Positions 6,124 through 6,715 of a stretch of DNA of 6,715 nt are shown here, one piece after another (position 1 is the first letter of the stretch; each line of letters opens with the position of its first letter). The stretch is from the NCBI GenBank assembly GCA_016932965.1, contig JAFGBW010000166.1, positions 1 to 6,715 on the forward strand. The letters are read 5' to 3'. Source of the DNA: Candidatus Auribacterota bacterium. GTDB taxonomy: Bacteria; Auribacterota; JAFGBW01. The notes beneath the pieces are model-generated. The model saw only the letters and a list, made by a program, of their open reading frames with translations. It made no database searches and was not told where the DNA came from. Both the position numbers and the translations under genes were made by a program.

Positions 6124-6715
6124 ATGACTGAAACGACTGGACATCGGCTTGAAAAAATCGTCAAAAACCTGAGCAATCTGCCTTCCCTTCCCTTTATTGC
6201 TCACAAAATCAGCGCCATTACTGAAAACAACTATTCAGCCATCCAGGATATCGCGGAAGTTATTTCCATTGATCAGGCTCTTTCAGCAAAAATCCTGAAA
6301 CTGGTAAATTCCTCCTTTTACGGCTTCTCCTCCAAGATCACAACCGTTTCCAGGGCTGTGGTCATATTGGGATTTCAGACCCTTAAAACCCTGGCCATGG
6401 GAGTCAGCGTTTTTAAAACCGCCAATGCCTTTCAGGGAGGCACACTTGTGTTTGACATGCAAAAATTCTGGGAACACTCTCTTGGTGTTGCGGCAGGCTC
6501 CAAATTGATCGCCAGGCTGACCGGTTACCGGGAAAGCGAAGAGGCCTTTCTTGCCGGGTTGCTCCATGATATAGGAAAAATCATTTTGAACGAATACATG
6601 CCCAATGAATTCGCCCAGGCGCTTCATCTGGCAAAAACCGAAAACATGCTGCTTCTGGACGCTGAAAATAAAGTCATCCAGGCTGACCATGAAATTGCCG
6701 GAGACTATCTGGCAG
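6124..6715 (+). CDS. HDOD-domain protein, 3' end cut off by the window
   Basis: The frame is open from the ATG to the window end, giving 197 codons plus one base. The translation begins MTETTGHRLEKIVKNLSNLP. The stretch LPSLPFIAHKISAI, then DIAEVISIDQALSAKILKLVNSSFYG (about 42-67) and VSRAVVILGFQTLKTLAMGVSVF (75-97) form the characteristic HDOD opening. AFLAGLLHDIGKIILNEYMP follows, with His148-Asp149. HDOD is a relative of the HD phosphohydrolase fold that usually lacks the full metal site; family members act in signalling, for example with cyclic-di-GMP, chemotaxis or stress responses. Whether a GGDEF, receiver or other domain follows is not visible. Its ribosome site (6115-6119) sits next to the long hairpin upstream. 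The family call is strong; the role is unknown. Confidence 0.92.
   Translation, partial: MTETTGHRLEKIVKNLSNLPSLPFIAHKISAITENNYSAIQDIAEVISIDQALSAKILKLVNSSFYGFSSKITTVSRAVVILGFQTLKTLAMGVSVFKTANAFQGGTLVFDMQKFWEHSLGVAAGSKLIARLTGYRESEEAFLAGLLHDIGKIILNEYMPNEFAQALHLAKTENMLLLDAENKVIQADHEIAGDYLA

Noticed and set aside
5868-6131. Open frame of 87 codons with a hydrophobic stretch between the phosphatase and HDOD genes
   Set aside because: It needs a TTG start inside the phosphatase end with no ribosome site, its hydrophobic part comes from T-rich spacer DNA, its second half is the two hairpins, and it runs into the HDOD start.
6283-6690. Minus-strand open frame of 135 codons
   Set aside because: It is antisense to a clear HDOD coding region and the translation resembles no domain.
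1-6715. tRNA, rRNA, CRISPR array, insertion sequence or phage genes
   Set aside because: No cloverleaf, spaced direct repeats, transposase or integrase motif was recognised on either strand.

Overview
The window reads as ordinary chromosomal DNA from a Gram-negative bacterium. The gene content fits a Desulfobacterota-like (deltaproteobacterial) genome: a prepilin-type pseudopilin, an HDOD-domain regulator, a soluble histidine kinase, a TMTC-like membrane glycosyltransferase with a TPR tail, and AT-leaning spacers with long perfect hairpins. That assignment is inference; no rRNA or other marker gene is present to confirm it.

Layout. Positions 1-3265 hold three genes on the + strand, closely spaced and possibly one operon: the 3' part of a PfkB-family carbohydrate kinase (cut by the window edge), a short cytosolic histidine kinase without a visible sensor or partner regulator, and a polytopic DUF1736/TMTC-like protein. 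The last of these converges on, and overlaps by 73 bp, a minus-strand gene for a CbpA-type DnaJ co-chaperone without a zinc finger (3193-4203). An AT-rich divergent spacer with two short palindromes separates dnaJ from a plus-strand prepilin-like gene (4379-5116), which ends in a very clean intrinsic terminator (5135-5169). A histidine-phosphatase (phosphoglycerate mutase-like) gene follows at 5240-5881. Next comes a 242-bp AT-rich spacer carrying two unrelated hairpins with 16-bp perfect stems. The window ends inside an HDOD gene beginning at 6124.

The genes do not form an obvious single pathway. The + strand trio may be co-transcribed, but sugar kinase, histidine kinase and membrane glycosyltransferase have no established joint function. 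The prepilin is probably monocistronic. I see no convincing new multi-gene system. The points worth a second look are the convergent gene overlap, the paired hairpins before the HDOD gene, and substitutions at normally conserved motif positions in the prepilin, the phosphatase and the histidine kinase.
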